A stretch of 64,000 bases of DNA from JAJRTE01 sp964418585 (lineage in GTDB: Bacteria > Myxococcota_A > UBA796 > JAJRTE01), in assembly GCA_964418585.1 (NCBI GenBank), contig CAYQMG010000188.1, forward strand, positions 1 to 64,000, written 5' to 3'. The position numbers and the translations under genes are program-made. Below, piece after piece: positions 63,008 to 64,000 of this stretch; position 1 is the stretch's first letter, and each line of letters opens with the position of its first letter. Under the pieces are notes generated by a model. The model was not told where the DNA came from. It saw only the letters and a program-made list of their open reading frames with translations, and searched no databases.

Positions 63008-64000
63008 CTACAACTGCTGCCTGAACAGGCCCTTGGGAATCGAGATCCCCCGTGCTGACAGGCCCTCGATAAACTTCGGGATGAATCCAGTGGGAACGAA
63101 CTTGCCGATCACCCGCCGGTTCTTGTCCACACCGGTTTGCTTGAAAAGGAAGATGTCTTGCAGCGTGATGGTCTGCCCTTCCAGTCCCGTCACTTCACTG
63201 ATCTTCACGATCTTTCGACTACCGTCGGCGAGTCGACCCTGCTGCACGATGATGTGAATCGCACTCGCAATCTGCTCTCGAATCGCCTTGGACGGCAACT
63301 CGAGACCGGCGAACATGATCAGAGTCTCCAGACGGGACAGGGCGTCTCGAGGGCTGTTGGCATGGATCGTGGTCAACGATCCATCATGCCCCGTGTTCAT
63401 CGCCTGCAACATGTCCAGAGCCTCTCCGCCACGACACTCGCCGACCACGATTCGGTCCGGCCGCATCCGGAGACAGTTCCTGACCAGATCTCGAATCGTG
63501 ATCTCTCCCACGCCCTCAATGTTGGGAGGACGTGTCTCCAGTCGCACCACGTGAGGCTGGGAAAGCTGCAACTCCGCCGAATCCTCTACCGTCACAATTC
63601 GCTCGTCCGGCGGAATAAAGGAGGAAAGAACGTTCAACAAGGTCGTCTTCCCGGACCCGGTCCCGCCGGAAATGATGACGTTCAAGCGTGCTTCGATACA
63701 GGCACGCAGAAAGTCTGCTATCTCGTCGGTCATGGACCCAAACCGGATCAGATCCTTGTATCCCAACGGATCCTTGGAGAACTTTCGGATGGTCAACGCG
63801 GCGCCATCGATCGCAAGCGGAGGGATGATGGCGTTGACTCGAGACCCGTCCTTGAGGCGGGCGTCCACCATGGGAGACTTCTCGTCGATCCTGCGGCCCA
63901 GCGGCGCCACAATCCGTTCGATCACCGCAAGAAGCTGCGTGTCGTCCGTGAACGTGATATCGGTCAGTTGGAGTTTGCCCGCCCGTTCCACGTACACCTG
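63008..64000 (-). CDS. cpaF: Tad secretion ATPase TadA/CpaF, 5' end outside window
   Basis: About 330 C-terminal residues are visible; the frame is open at the window edge and reads QVYVERAGKLQLTD, so the N-terminus is missing. Walker A is GGTGSGKTTLLN, the Walker B region RIVVGECRGGEALDMLQAMN, and the conserved TTIHANSPRDALSRLE follows. The ATPase powers Tad pilus assembly at the inner membrane with the TadB-like protein encoded next. It may also belong to a secretion system that exports the pilin-like proteins seen elsewhere in the window. Confidence 0.93.
   Translation of the reverse strand, partial: QVYVERAGKLQLTDITFTDDTQLLAVIERIVAPLGRRIDEKSPMVDARLKDGSRVNAIIPPLAIDGAALTIRKFSKDPLGYKDLIRFGSMTDEIADFLRACIEARLNVIISGGTGSGKTTLLNVLSSFIPPDERIVTVEDSAELQLSQPHVVRLETRPPNIEGVGEITIRDLVRNCLRMRPDRIVVGECRGGEALDMLQAMNTGHDGSLTTIHANSPRDALSRLETLIMFAGLELPSKAIREQIASAIHIIVQQGRLADGSRKIVKISEVTGLEGQTITLQDIFLFKQTGVDKNRRVIGKFVPTGFIPKFIEGLSARGISIPKGLFRQQL

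Overview
The window is high-GC bacterial DNA, densely coding on both strands. Its gene content points to a delta-proteobacterial lineage, Myxococcota or Bradymonadota-like. The pointers are proteins with many D/N-rich MopE-type repeats, FHA-TPR proteins beside a eukaryotic-type Ser/Thr kinase with a periplasmic tail, a secreted GH18 protein with a C-terminal anchor tail, a variant cytochrome c maturation operon, and both NifJ-type pyruvate oxidoreductase and GTP-type PEP carboxykinase. The species cannot be named from the sequence. No rRNA, tRNA, CRISPR array, insertion sequence or phage gene was recognised.

Layout. 1-6 kb: a truncated conserved hypothetical gene, a small lipoprotein, an uncertain ORF, two radical SAM/SPASM proteins (the second split at a TTTT run) and a TonB-like protein. 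6-17 kb: moeA, an aldo/keto reductase, nifJ, an MFS carrier, a HTH regulator fused to a degenerate thymidylate-kinase domain, and an OPA-type carrier. 17.2-18.4 kb: a frameshifted glgC-like pseudogene. 18.5-22 kb: an Mla-type lipid transporter with two permeases, ATPase and MCE protein. 22-26 kb: NfeD-like protein plus two flotillin paralogues. 26-30.5 kb: PilZ and pilin-like pair, a membrane hypothetical, and a MopE-repeat lipoprotein. 30.6-37 kb: a minus-strand operon (glycosyltransferase, LpxD-like acyltransferase, VOC protein, FkbH-like HAD, acyl carrier protein, deacetylase, FAD-linked oxidase) that looks like a pathway building an ACP-bound acyl group and transferring it to a sugar or lipid. 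37-42 kb: a membrane deacetylase-like protein, nadB and a GH18 protein. 42.5-50 kb: coiled-coil/FHA/TPR/Ser-Thr kinase block. 50-54 kb: tRNA nucleotidyltransferase, efp and an epmA homologue. 54-59.5 kb: ccmE-ccmF-zinc ribbon gene-ccmA-ccmB-ccmD, with a CxxxY-type CcmE and no ccmC. 59.9-64 kb: pckG, then a convergent Tad secretion pair (tadB and a partial tadA/cpaF).

Two features run through the whole window. First, the palindrome CTCGAG is strongly over-represented: about 150 copies by eye, against about 20 expected from base composition. They fall in all codon frames and between genes, as iterated palindromes do in cyanobacteria. Second, divergent gene pairs often share intergenic regions with good TTGACA/TATAAT-type promoters, so a standard housekeeping sigma factor is likely. 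The least ordinary loci are the HTH-dead-kinase fusion, the FkbH/ACP operon, the variant ccm operon and the split radical SAM gene.
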